A stretch of DNA of 56,820 bases. Origin: Amylibacter sp. GTDB taxonomy: Bacteria; Pseudomonadota; Alphaproteobacteria; Rhodobacterales; Rhodobacteraceae. How positions within the stretch are numbered: the stretch's first letter is position 1; each line of letters begins with the position of its first letter. The stretch is from NCBI GenBank assembly GCA_021775355.1, contig JAJFHZ010000001.1, positions 1 to 56,820 on the forward strand. The letters are read 5' to 3'. Below, piece after piece: positions 16,885 through 24,922 of the stretch. Both the position numbers and the translations under genes were made by a program. The notes below the pieces were generated by a model. The model made no database searches. It was not told the origin of the DNA and saw nothing but the letters and a program-made list of their open reading frames with translations.

Positions 16885-18426
16885 ATGACGAACACGGAAA
16901 GTGCCACGCGCAAACGTCGGTCACCGCGTAATGCGCGCGGGCAACGCAAGATACCTGCGACACCTGCCTATGTCACACGGGTCTTACCGTTTTATGATCC
17001 ACTGGATGAAGAACAATTGGTGCGGTTGGAAGAGCAGGCCGATTGGTTGATCCAAGAGATCGGTATCGCATTCAAAGGTGACCCTGTTGCGTTGGATATT
17101 TGGCGCAAAGCGGGTGCCGATGTCGGGCCGGACGATAAGGTGCGCTTGCCGCGCGGTATGGCGCGGAAGTTGTGTGAAACCATTCCGCGTGAATTTGAAC
17201 AGGTTGCCCGTAATGCGGCACGCTCAGTGCGTATAGGTGGCAACAATCAGGTGTTCGCGGCTGTTTACGGCCCACCTTTTGTGCGTGATCTTGATAAGGG
17301 CCGTCGATACGGCACGATCAAGGATCATGAAAAACTGGTCAAGCTTACTTCGATGCTGCCAAGCATCCATCATGGTGGTTTGGTGATTGTTGAACCTTGC
17401 GATGTGCCCGTTAGCACACGTCATCTGGATATGGTTTACAATCACATGGTCTATTCCGATAAACCGCATTTGGGCGCGATTACTGAAATGAACCGGGCAG
17501 AGGATAGTATCGATATGGCCCGTATTTTGCACGGGGCCGATACATTCGAAAACAACTGCGTGATCATGGGTAACGTTAATACCAATTCACCGCTTTTGGT
17601 CGATAAAGTGGTCACGGAAGCGATCTGTACTTACAATGGGAACGGGCAAGGTATTGTCGTTGTGCCCTTTATTTTATCGGGTGCGATGGGGCCTGTCAGT
17701 ACGGCAGCATCAATTGCGCAGGCTTTGGCTGAAGCGATGATTGTGGGTGCATTCAGTCAATTGGTGCGCCCCGGTTCACCGTTTATTCTGGGTAACTTCC
17801 TGTCATCCATGAGCCTGAAATCCGGTGCGCCCACATTCGGGATGCCGGAACCCGTGGTATCAAATTATGTGATTGGTCAGTTGGCACGCCGTCTAGGTGT
17901 GCCGCTGCGTTGTGGCGGGTCTTTGACGGCATCCAAAGTGGCGGATGCACAAGCGATGGCTGAAAGTGTGGACAGTATGCATTCCACCATGATGGCGGGT
18001 GCGCATTTTGTTCTACACGCGGCTGGCTGGTTGGAAGGCGGGCTTTGCACAGGTTACGAAAAGCTGTTGCTGGATGCCGACCGTTTGGGGTCTTATCAGA
18101 AAATTCTGGAGCAGGGGTTGGACACATCCGATGAGGCTATGGCGCGTGACGCTTATGGCGAAATTGAGCCGGGTGGGCATTTTCTGGGATCAAGCCATAC
18201 CATGCGAAACTATGAAACTGCTTTTTACGAAGCGCCCTTGTCGGACAGTGAAAGCTGCGAACAGTGGGAAGAAAACGGATCGAAAGATGCCGAAACCCGC
18301 GCCAATGAACGGGTTAAGCAGATGCTGAATGACTATGTGGAACCCACGATAGACGCGGGCGTGAAAGAAGAACTGCAAGCCTATGTCGCCAAACGCAAGG
18401 AAGAATTGCCGGAGGCGTGGTATTAA
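16885..18426 (+). CDS. Non-pyrrolysine trimethylamine methyltransferase (MttB) family protein
   Basis: 513 residues, MttB superfamily (PF06253/COG5598): long TIM-barrel protein with the marks GGLVIVEPCDVP, NTNSPLLVD, GAMGPVS and FGMPEPVVSNY. True trimethylamine:corrinoid methyltransferases contain pyrrolysine at an in-frame TAG; this frame runs through without one, so it belongs to the non-Pyl branch. Characterised members there demethylate quaternary amines such as glycine betaine, proline betaine, carnitine or gamma-butyrobetaine. The basic N-terminus (RKRRSPRNARGQRK) is typical of the roseobacter type. The ribosome site TAGGAGG is strong. No corrinoid protein is encoded nearby; instead a GcvT-fused FAD enzyme follows after 19 bases. 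Confidence 0.9.
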   Translation: MTNTESATRKRRSPRNARGQRKIPATPAYVTRVLPFYDPLDEEQLVRLEEQADWLIQEIGIAFKGDPVALDIWRKAGADVGPDDKVRLPRGMARKLCETIPREFEQVARNAARSVRIGGNNQVFAAVYGPPFVRDLDKGRRYGTIKDHEKLVKLTSMLPSIHHGGLVIVEPCDVPVSTRHLDMVYNHMVYSDKPHLGAITEMNRAEDSIDMARILHGADTFENNCVIMGNVNTNSPLLVDKVVTEAICTYNGNGQGIVVVPFILSGAMGPVSTAASIAQALAEAMIVGAFSQLVRPGSPFILGNFLSSMSLKSGAPTFGMPEPVVSNYVIGQLARRLGVPLRCGGSLTASKVADAQAMAESVDSMHSTMMAGAHFVLHAAGWLEGGLCTGYEKLLLDADRLGSYQKILEQGLDTSDEAMARDAYGEIEPGGHFLGSSHTMRNYETAFYEAPLSDSESCEQWEENGSKDAETRANERVKQMLNDYVEPTIDAGVKEELQAYVAKRKEELPEAWY

Positions 18427-18445
18427 TGGATATGAGGATAAAATT

Positions 18446-20869
18446 ATGACTAAAAAAGAACTTCCAAGCCACTCAAAAGTGGTTGTGATCGGCGGCGGCG
18501 TTGTCGGCTGTTCCATTCTGTTTCATCTGGCCAAATTCGGTTGGAAAGATGTGGTGTTGTTGGAACGGGATGAGCTGACCAGCGGATCTTCCTGGCATGC
18601 AGCGGGGCAGATCCATACGATTTCGTCCGATCCGAACATCAGCCGCCTGCAAAGTTATACGATTGATCTTTATAAGGAAATCGAAGAACTGTCGGGCCAT
18701 TCTGTTGGCTTGAATATTACCGGTGGTTTCTATCTTGCCTCAACACCTGAGTGGTACGATTATTTGAAACGCGAACGTTCCAAAGCGCGATATATGGGGT
18801 TGAACCAAGAGTTTATCTCACCGGCGGAAGTGGCTGAACGCCACCCTTTAATTGACCCCAAACACTATCATGCAGCCCTATGGGATGATCAGGATGGCGA
18901 TCTTGATCCATCTGGCGCCACTTACGCTTTTGCCAAGGCGGCCAAAGTGCATGGGGCGCAATATTTCACTCACTCCCCTGTCACAGGCACCACCCAACGC
19001 CCAGATGGCTCATGGGATGTGACCACGCCTGCGGGTGTGATCAACGCGGAAATGATCGTGAATTGCGGTGGTTTGTGGGCGCGTGAAGTCGGCCATATGC
19101 AGGGTATAAACCTGCCCGTACAGCCGATGGAACACCATTATCTGATCACTGAAGAAATCCCCGGTATTGCGGAACGTGAAACCCGTCTTCCTGCTGGCAT
19201 TGATTACGAGGCCAACATTTATTTCCGTCAGGAACGCAACGGTATGTTGCTGGGTACTTACGAACCGCGCGGTACAGCATGGAAAGTGGAAGGCACCCCT
19301 TGGGATTTTGGTCACGAATTGCTGCCGCATGATCTTGACCGCATAGCTGAGCGGCTGGAGATGTCATTTGAACGCATTCCTGCCATAGGCGAGGCGGGGA
19401 TCAAAGATATTATCAATGGCCCGTTCACTTTTGGTCCTGATGGCAACCCGATGATCGGCCCGGTACCCGGTATGACCAATTACTGGTGTGCCGTGGGCGT
19501 AATGGCAGGGTTCTGTCAGGGCGGCGGCGTTGGCCTGACCATGGCTGAATGGATGATGGACGGCGAGCCGTCGATTGATGTCTGGGCAATGGATGTTGCA
19601 CGCTTCGGTGACTGGGCAACGCCTGATTGGGGAACGGTGAAATCGACCGAAAATTATGAACGCCGTTTTGTGATGACCTTTCCTAATGAAACCTTACCCA
19701 AGGGGCGTTTGCAAAAAACCACGGCACTTTATGACCGCTTGGTGGCGAAAGGCGCGCGCATGGGACAGGGCTTTGGTCTGGAAAATGCGCTTTGGTTTGC
19801 GGATGGGCCGGATGATGCCCGCGAAGAGCCAACGTTTGAACGCAACCGCAGCCATGATTATGTGGCGCGTGAAGTGGCGGCCGTACGCACGGGTGTTGGC
19901 GGTATTGAAATAGCCAATTTCGCCAAGCATGAATTCAAGGGAGCAGGTGCGCGGGATTATCTGAACCGTGTTTTGGCCGGTTTCGTGCCAAAACCGGGCC
20001 GTCTGGCCTTGACCCCGATGCTGACCCCGAAAGGCAAATTATATGGTGACCTAACTGTCGCTTGCTTGGCAGAAGATCACTTTATGCTGTTCGGCTCAGG
20101 TGTAATGCAAGAGGCGCATCGCCGCTGGTTTGAAAAGGATCTGCCTGCGGATGTGGTCTACAATAATGTGTCGGATGATTGGCACGGTATCGCCCTTTCA
20201 GGGCCAAAATCGCGTGCATTGCTGGAACAGATCACCCGTGATGATGTCAGCGCGGATGCATTTAAATTTCGCGACCTGCGCCAAACCTTTGTTGGCGGTG
20301 TGCCGGTGATTTTGAACCGGATCAGTTTTTCCGGTGAGTTGGGTTATGAGATTTATTGCAAACCGCATTACCTGATCAAACTGGCTGATGCGATTGAACA
20401 GGCGGGTGTTGATCTGGGTTATCGCTGGTACGGTGCGCGTGCCTTGATGTCGATGCGTTTGGAAAAAGCATGGGGTGCGTGGGCACTGGATTTCCGCCCT
20501 GATTTCACGGCGGCACAATCGGGTATGGATGTATTTATCAACTGGAAGAAGGATTTTGTTGGCAAAGACGCTGCCTTGGCTGAGAAAACCAGTGGGCCAG
20601 ACAAAAAACTGGTAACACTGGTGATTGATGTGGATGGAATTGACGTATCAAACGACGAGGCCATTTTAATCAACGGGGCTGCTGTCGGTTATGTGTCATC
20701 AGGCGGCTATGCACATCACGTGAAAAAATCCATGGCGATGGGCTATGTCGGGGCTGAACATGCCGCCGCGGGTACCTGTGTTCAGGTAGAGATTTTGGGC
20801 CAAATGTATGATGCCGAAATTCAGGGCGCACCGCTTTACGATGCGAATGGTGCCAACATGCGGGCTTGA
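18446..20869 (+). CDS. GcvT-fused FAD enzyme (dimethylglycine/sarcosine dehydrogenase-like)
   Basis: 807 residues. N-terminal DAO-type FAD domain: VVVIGGGVVG (12-21), and His51 in SSWHAAG at the position where dimethylglycine dehydrogenase links FAD covalently. From ~430 comes an aminomethyltransferase (GcvT) folate-binding domain, ending in the GYVSSGGYAHHVKKSMAMGY segment. Such enzymes oxidise an N-methyl group and pass the one-carbon unit to tetrahydrofolate. The start at 18446 follows GAGGATAAAATT; a frame starting at 18383 would overlap the MttB gene and lacks family similarity. Translation is probably coupled to the MttB-like gene. The substrate is likely a dimethylated or monomethylated amine made by that partner. 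Confidence 0.9.
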   Translation: MTKKELPSHSKVVVIGGGVVGCSILFHLAKFGWKDVVLLERDELTSGSSWHAAGQIHTISSDPNISRLQSYTIDLYKEIEELSGHSVGLNITGGFYLASTPEWYDYLKRERSKARYMGLNQEFISPAEVAERHPLIDPKHYHAALWDDQDGDLDPSGATYAFAKAAKVHGAQYFTHSPVTGTTQRPDGSWDVTTPAGVINAEMIVNCGGLWAREVGHMQGINLPVQPMEHHYLITEEIPGIAERETRLPAGIDYEANIYFRQERNGMLLGTYEPRGTAWKVEGTPWDFGHELLPHDLDRIAERLEMSFERIPAIGEAGIKDIINGPFTFGPDGNPMIGPVPGMTNYWCAVGVMAGFCQGGGVGLTMAEWMMDGEPSIDVWAMDVARFGDWATPDWGTVKSTENYERRFVMTFPNETLPKGRLQKTTALYDRLVAKGARMGQGFGLENALWFADGPDDAREEPTFERNRSHDYVAREVAAVRTGVGGIEIANFAKHEFKGAGARDYLNRVLAGFVPKPGRLALTPMLTPKGKLYGDLTVACLAEDHFMLFGSGVMQEAHRRWFEKDLPADVVYNNVSDDWHGIALSGPKSRALLEQITRDDVSADAFKFRDLRQTFVGGVPVILNRISFSGELGYEIYCKPHYLIKLADAIEQAGVDLGYRWYGARALMSMRLEKAWGAWALDFRPDFTAAQSGMDVFINWKKDFVGKDAALAEKTSGPDKKLVTLVIDVDGIDVSNDEAILINGAAVGYVSSGGYAHHVKKSMAMGYVGAEHAAAGTCVQVEILGQMYDAEIQGAPLYDANGANMRA

Positions 20870-20923
20870 TATGCAACGCGCATTCATGGCACGCTTCGGG
20901 GATGTTCAATTTAGGAGAAACCA

Positions 20924-21250
20924 ATGAGTGTATTTCTGATAGCTGACGTCACAGTTACTGATGATGCGTGGATCCCTGACTATGCCGCAAATGTGCATAA
21001 TATCGTTGAAAAATATGGTGGCAAGTATCTGTCCCGAAGCGGTAATATCGTAACGCTGGAAGGCGATGAAAAAGATAGCACATTGGTTGCTATTCTGGAA
21101 TTTCCCGACAAGGAAGCACTAGACGCTTTTGCCAACAGCCCTGAATATGCCCCCTACGGCAAAGCCCGCCAAGCGGGCAGTGTCAGCAGTTTCTTTATGA
21201 TTGATGACACTGATGTTGCGGGATCAATTTCGTATCTGACGGCGGGCTAA
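20924..21250 (+). CDS. DUF1330/YciI-like small protein
   Basis: 108 residues, dimeric ferredoxin-like fold family DUF1330. The motif pattern IADVTVTDDAWIPDYAANV with the later FPDKEALDAFANSPEYAPY is typical. The biochemical role of the family is not settled. The ribosome site AGGAGAAACC precedes the ATG, 54 bases after the GcvT-FAD gene on the same strand, so it probably ends that operon. Its stop overlaps the soxR stop by four bases (CTAA). Confidence 0.8.
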   Translation: MSVFLIADVTVTDDAWIPDYAANVHNIVEKYGGKYLSRSGNIVTLEGDEKDSTLVAILEFPDKEALDAFANSPEYAPYGKARQAGSVSSFFMIDDTDVAGSISYLTAG

Positions 21251-21708
21251 TCTGAATATTCAGATTTATCGCCCATCAAATACCGTGGCCCGCTGCCTTT
21301 GTGGCGGGCGATGTCGTTCGGGTTGTAAAGTTTGCATTTTTGCAACGACAAGCACCCGCACCCAATACACCCGTCCAGATTATCACGCAATTCTGTCAGG
21401 GTCTCAATTCGCGCATCCAGCTCAGCCCGAAACTTAACTGCAATCCGCCCCCAATCAGCTTTGTTGGGCGCGCGTGCATTTGGCAAGGTACTTAACTGCT
21501 CACATATCTGGTCAATGCTAAAACCGAACCGCTGTGCTATGCGCACAAAACTCAAACGACGAATATCAGCACGGCGAAATTGCCGCTGCCCGCCTGCGTT
21601 GCGGTCAGGGTGTATCAACCCTTGGGTTTCATAATAGCGAATAGCCGAAACTGCGATGCCAGTGCGGGCTGACAACTGGCCGATTGATAAGGCATCCATT
21701 GGGCGCAT
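21247..21708 (-). CDS. soxR: Redox-sensitive regulator SoxR (MerR family)
   Basis: 153 residues. MerR-type winged helix (LSIGQLSARTGIAVSAIRYY), a dimerisation helix, and the SoxR [2Fe-2S] motif with Cys114, Cys117, Cys119 and Cys125 (CIGCGCLSLQKC). It senses redox-cycling compounds or superoxide by oxidation of the cluster and then activates promoters with an overlong spacer. The start at 21708 is preceded by AAGGAATTACC; the longer frame to 21768 crosses the promoter and is rejected. It diverges from a VOC-family gene with a SoxR-box-like promoter between them. Confidence 0.93.
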   Translation of the reverse strand: MRPMDALSIGQLSARTGIAVSAIRYYETQGLIHPDRNAGGQRQFRRADIRRLSFVRIAQRFGFSIDQICEQLSTLPNARAPNKADWGRIAVKFRAELDARIETLTELRDNLDGCIGCGCLSLQKCKLYNPNDIARHKGSGPRYLMGDKSEYSD

Positions 21709-21737
21709 TGGTAATTCCTTTCCCAGAAAATAAAAAC

Positions 21738-21768
21738 TTGACCTAAAGTTAAGTTTAGCAATTACCAT
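21738..21768 (+). promoter_or_regulatory. Probable SoxR box and 19-bp-spacer promoter
   Basis: TTGACC (21738-21743) and TACCAT (21763-21768) are separated by exactly 19 bases, the overlong spacing of MerR/SoxR-activated promoters. The spacer holds CTAAAGTTAAGTTTAG (21743-21758), an imperfect palindrome that resembles the enteric soxS operator CTCAAGTTAACTTGAG. It points at the VOC gene at 21815 and overlaps the leader of soxR, so autoregulation is likely too. Confidence 0.72.
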
Positions 21769-21814
21769 AAGAAAATCAAAGTAGAATCAAATCCAAAATC
21801 TGGAAGGAAAGTAA

Positions 21815-22198
21815 ATGACACAGGCAATTTTAGAACACGTAAACATAACGGTCAGCGACCCAAAGGCTACCGCAGACATGCTTTGCACATTGTTTGACTG
21901 GCAGATCAGATGGACAGGTGGCTCTAAGGATGATGGTACTACTTATCATGTTGGTGGGGATGACAGTTATCTTGCGGTTTATTCCAAGGGTGGGCATGAT
22001 AAGATGGGTGATAGTTATGATGTACCTGGCGCAATGAACCATATCGGGATTGTTGTTGAAGATATTGATGCAACAGAGTTGCGTATTCAAAAGGCTGGTT
22101 TCAAGCCGAAATCACATGCGGATTATGAACCGGGGAAACGGTTTTATTTCTATGCACATGACGGAATTGAGATAGAGGTGGTCAGTTATCAATCCTAG
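21815..22198 (+). CDS. VOC (glyoxalase/bleomycin-resistance) superfamily protein
   Basis: 127 residues, paired beta-alpha-beta-beta-beta units (LEHVNITVSDPKATADML ... MNHIGIVVEDIDATELRI). Likely metal ligands are His8 in LEHVNI, His69 in MNHIG and the Glu in IEIEVVS. VOC members include lyases, isomerases and resistance proteins; the substrate cannot be told. AAGGAAAG precedes the ATG. It sits behind the SoxR-type promoter, so its job is probably detoxification of a redox-active or electrophilic compound. Confidence 0.82.
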   Translation: MTQAILEHVNITVSDPKATADMLCTLFDWQIRWTGGSKDDGTTYHVGGDDSYLAVYSKGGHDKMGDSYDVPGAMNHIGIVVEDIDATELRIQKAGFKPKSHADYEPGKRFYFYAHDGIEIEVVSYQS

Positions 22199-22872
22199 TC
22201 CGTATCCACAGTCATCGATTTCATATCTGTTTCCCAGATTCGCCGAAGGGTCGCACCTTGACCCAAAAACTGTTCGGGTTCCGTGGTGCATTTGGTCATT
22301 CTGTCTAGACGAAAGTGTCTGAAATCACCGCGCAGCTCGCACCATGCGGCCAGCATGTTATTGTCGGCATAATAGATCAGAATAAGTGGCCAGATGATGC
22401 GTTCACTTTGCGTATCATCTGCATCGGTATAAAGTACCCGCAATTTTGTTTCGGATCGAATAGCTTGGCGGATATGATAAGGATCAATATGTTCGGAGGC
22501 ATCCGTTCCCCAGCTTGATGCGATCAGAGTATTGGTTTGGGGTGCCGCTTCACTTAACTTTCGCGCCGCGCGTTTTGCCGCTTTTAGCAGTTGTGCATCA
22601 CCTGTGCGGGCTATCATGCTTAGGCCGATGGTGATCGCTTCGGCCTCATCTTCGTCAAAGTTAATCGGGGGCAGATCATAACCGTGTCGCATGACATAGC
22701 CGATACCGGCCTCGCCATAAATTGGGGTGCGCATGGCCTGTAACGTGGCGATGTCACGGTAAACCGTGCGTTTGGATACCTCTAGCAACGCGGCTATATC
22801 GTCTGCTTTCATCGGGGCAGTAGCTGCCCTTAGAATTTGGATAACTTCGAATAACCGATCACTTTTGGGCAT
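22195..22872 (-). CDS. HTH/WYL-domain transcriptional regulator (YafY type)
   Basis: 225 residues. N-terminal helix-turn-helix (KADDIAALLEVSKRTVYRDI), then a linker and a WYL domain (LRVLYTDADDTQSERIIWPL ... AAWCELRGDFRHFRLDRM). WYL proteins sense small ligands or nucleic acids and often control neighbouring genes. The start at 22872 has GAAGGAATG upstream; an 11-codon longer frame is less likely. It diverges from the DMT exporter at 22976 and meets the VOC gene with a CTAG stop overlap. Confidence 0.85.
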   Translation of the reverse strand: MPKSDRLFEVIQILRAATAPMKADDIAALLEVSKRTVYRDIATLQAMRTPIYGEAGIGYVMRHGYDLPPINFDEDEAEAITIGLSMIARTGDAQLLKAAKRAARKLSEAAPQTNTLIASSWGTDASEHIDPYHIRQAIRSETKLRVLYTDADDTQSERIIWPLILIYYADNNMLAAWCELRGDFRHFRLDRMTKCTTEPEQFLGQGATLRRIWETDMKSMTVDTD

Positions 22873-22975
22873 TGCCACATTCCTTCGCTTTTCATCGCAT
22901 ATCAAAACACTGTTGCCAGCCTGTTGTCAGCAGTAATGCGTTAGATCACGAAAAAACTGCGAAACAGGTTATTAT

Positions 22976-23830
22976 ATGAACACGACTTCTACACGACTAA
23001 AGCACAGAGCGGGCGTTATCCTTGTATTGATCTCAGCGATGGTTTTCAGCTCGGCCGGGATATTTACTAAAGGGGTCGAAGCGGATGCCTGGGCTGTGAT
23101 CTTTTGGCGCGGGCTGGCCGCGACCATATTCACATTGGGTTATCTTATTGTGCTGGGGCAGTTGAAAAGGGAAATCACTTCATTCGGTGGGCCCGCATTG
23201 GCAGTTACACTGACGATGGCTTTGGGAACCGTGGCATTTATTCCGGCGTTTAAGCTGACCAGCGTGGCAAATGTGGCTCTGATCTGGGCTACTGCACCTT
23301 TTATTACAGCGGCTTTGGCATGGATATTTATCGACGAACGTCCAACACGGGTAGTTGTCATTGCCAGTTGCGCCGCTTTTTGCGGGGTGGCTGTCATTGT
23401 TGCAGGTTCTGTAGGGGTAGGTAATTTAATGGGTGAGCTTTTGGCTTTTTGGATGACCTTGATGATGGGGGCTACGATGGTGATATATCGCCGCTGGCCG
23501 GAAACCACAGCGGCCCTGCCTGCGGCACTTTCATCGTTGGTTTTATTGCCTGTCGCACTGTTTTTCGGGGCGCCGCTGTCTGTCCAAGTCGGCGAATTGC
23601 CTGTCCTTGTTCTGTTCGGCTTGGTCTTTGCGGTGGCATCGGTCACATTGTCTGAAGGTGCACGCAGGCTTCCATCCGCCGAAACAGCACTTTTGTCTAC
23701 ACTGGAAACCCCACTTGCGCCTGCCTTGGCCTTTTTAGTGCTAAACGAAATGCCCGCTACACTGACGGTATTTGGCGGGGTGGTGATTTTTGTCGCCGTG
23801 ATCTGGTCGCAACGGGCCAAACAGGGATAA
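22976..23830 (+). CDS. DMT-superfamily (EamA) transporter
   Basis: 284 residues, ten hydrophobic segments arranged as two EamA repeats (PF00892). The N-terminal repeat has AVIFWRGLAA, and the C-terminal repeat ends with APALAFLVLNEMPATLTVFG. This is the drug/metabolite exporter family in the inner membrane; the substrate is unknown. It diverges from the WYL regulator, which may control it. The ribosome site (ACAGGTTATTAT) is weak. Confidence 0.88.
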   Translation: MNTTSTRLKHRAGVILVLISAMVFSSAGIFTKGVEADAWAVIFWRGLAATIFTLGYLIVLGQLKREITSFGGPALAVTLTMALGTVAFIPAFKLTSVANVALIWATAPFITAALAWIFIDERPTRVVVIASCAAFCGVAVIVAGSVGVGNLMGELLAFWMTLMMGATMVIYRRWPETTAALPAALSSLVLLPVALFFGAPLSVQVGELPVLVLFGLVFAVASVTLSEGARRLPSAETALLSTLETPLAPALAFLVLNEMPATLTVFGGVVIFVAVIWSQRAKQG

Positions 23831-23879
23831 CAACGCTTGCACGGCTAGTAAATTCAATAATTCTTTGTGTTTGAGGGCT

Positions 23880-24722
23880 TCAATCAATAGGTCGCAACAG
23901 AATTTCACTGCGAATAACGGCTGAAAAATCATCGCCCTTTTTGGTTGTCATCGCAAGCTCGGTGATATCGAAATGGTCGCGCGCGGCCTCATAAGTTAAA
24001 TGCGTATCAATGATATTCAGCCTGTAAGCTATTTTATCCAGACTTTCCGGAAACAGATAACGGAAGTTCCAGAACGGAATGGGCTTTTGCGAAAACCGTC
24101 TGGTGTGCTTGATGATATTGGTGGTGCAATTGTTCCATATTGTATTGTAAAACTCGGGTTCCTTACCCAGTTTGTCCGCACGTTTTATCATATCAAGAAA
24201 TACGGTCTGGATCAGTTTCTTTTCAGTCTGAATCGGAAAAAGCCGTACAATGTATTTGGTGCAGTTTGTCCGCAGCCGAATGACATCGGTTTCCGCCGCT
24301 ATGACATACATAATCTCAAATTGGCGGGTAAACGCTTTTACAGGTGAAAAATTTTGCCCCTTTTTGCGGCGGATTTCGATTGAAACAGTAATATAGGTTC
24401 CGTCCTTTATCCCAAAAGACAAAAATGCGTGTGCTGCACCGGGGCCACCAAAGGGTGAGATTGCCAGCCATGCGGTTTCAACATCGTCAAGGCTGATTTC
24501 CTTATCGTAATAACTCAGGTCATAGTCCCGAATGGTACGGTAGTGGATGTCGCGAATATCCTTGATGTGCAGCTTATTGCCATCGAGAAATGTGACACTG
24601 GGCATCAGTGCCTGATCGGGTGACCAATTGCGGTTCAAAGAGGGCTTTTTAGACAGTACATAGCCGACATAGCCCAAAACAAATATAAGGCATGCAAGCA
24701 AAACAATCATATATATACTCAT
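23880..24722 (-). CDS. DUF4105 (Lnb-N-like) membrane-anchored protein
   Basis: 280 residues. An N-terminal membrane anchor (MIVLLACLIFVLGYVGYVL) is followed by a periplasmic domain with the DUF4105 pattern: conserved His in GGPGAAHAFLSFG and the cysteine in IWNNCTTNI, the probable catalytic pair of this papain-like amidase-type fold. Natural substrates are not well defined; lipoprotein or peptidoglycan modification has been proposed for relatives. The start at 24722 follows GAAGGGTC; a frame up to 24854 adds 44 residues without likeness. It diverges from an acyltransferase gene, which makes a lipid-related role attractive but unproven. Confidence 0.78.
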   Translation of the reverse strand: MSIYMIVLLACLIFVLGYVGYVLSKKPSLNRNWSPDQALMPSVTFLDGNKLHIKDIRDIHYRTIRDYDLSYYDKEISLDDVETAWLAISPFGGPGAAHAFLSFGIKDGTYITVSIEIRRKKGQNFSPVKAFTRQFEIMYVIAAETDVIRLRTNCTKYIVRLFPIQTEKKLIQTVFLDMIKRADKLGKEPEFYNTIWNNCTTNIIKHTRRFSQKPIPFWNFRYLFPESLDKIAYRLNIIDTHLTYEAARDHFDITELAMTTKKGDDFSAVIRSEILLRPID

Positions 24723-24820
24723 ATAATGACCCTTCCCCCTGTCGGTAATATGAACAAATATCGTCATATAATACATATATACGGCTAACTGCAAAGAGAG
24801 CGGCCGTACACGATTATGGG

Positions 24821-24849
24821 TTGACGTTACGTAAAAGTTGTAAACATTC
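24821..24849 (+). promoter_or_regulatory. Possible promoter with palindromic TTACGTAA element
   Basis: TTGACG (24821-24826) is followed by TTACGTAA (24827-24834), an 8-base palindrome. The combination TTGACGTTACGTAAA resembles operators of MerR-type fatty-acid or branched-chain catabolism regulators in proteobacteria. It lies about 100 bases upstream of the acyltransferase gene. No convincing -10 follows at 17 bases. Confidence 0.3.
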
Positions 24850-24922
24850 GGCAATCACCACATGTTTCGTCGGTTGTTAAAACATGATTATATCTGTCAT
24901 GAAAACCATGAGGCAAAGCAAA

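Noticed and set aside
23140..23820. 226-codon minus-strand frame over the DMT transporter
   Set aside because: Thr/Ala/Lys-rich shadow of a membrane-protein gene; no ribosome site.
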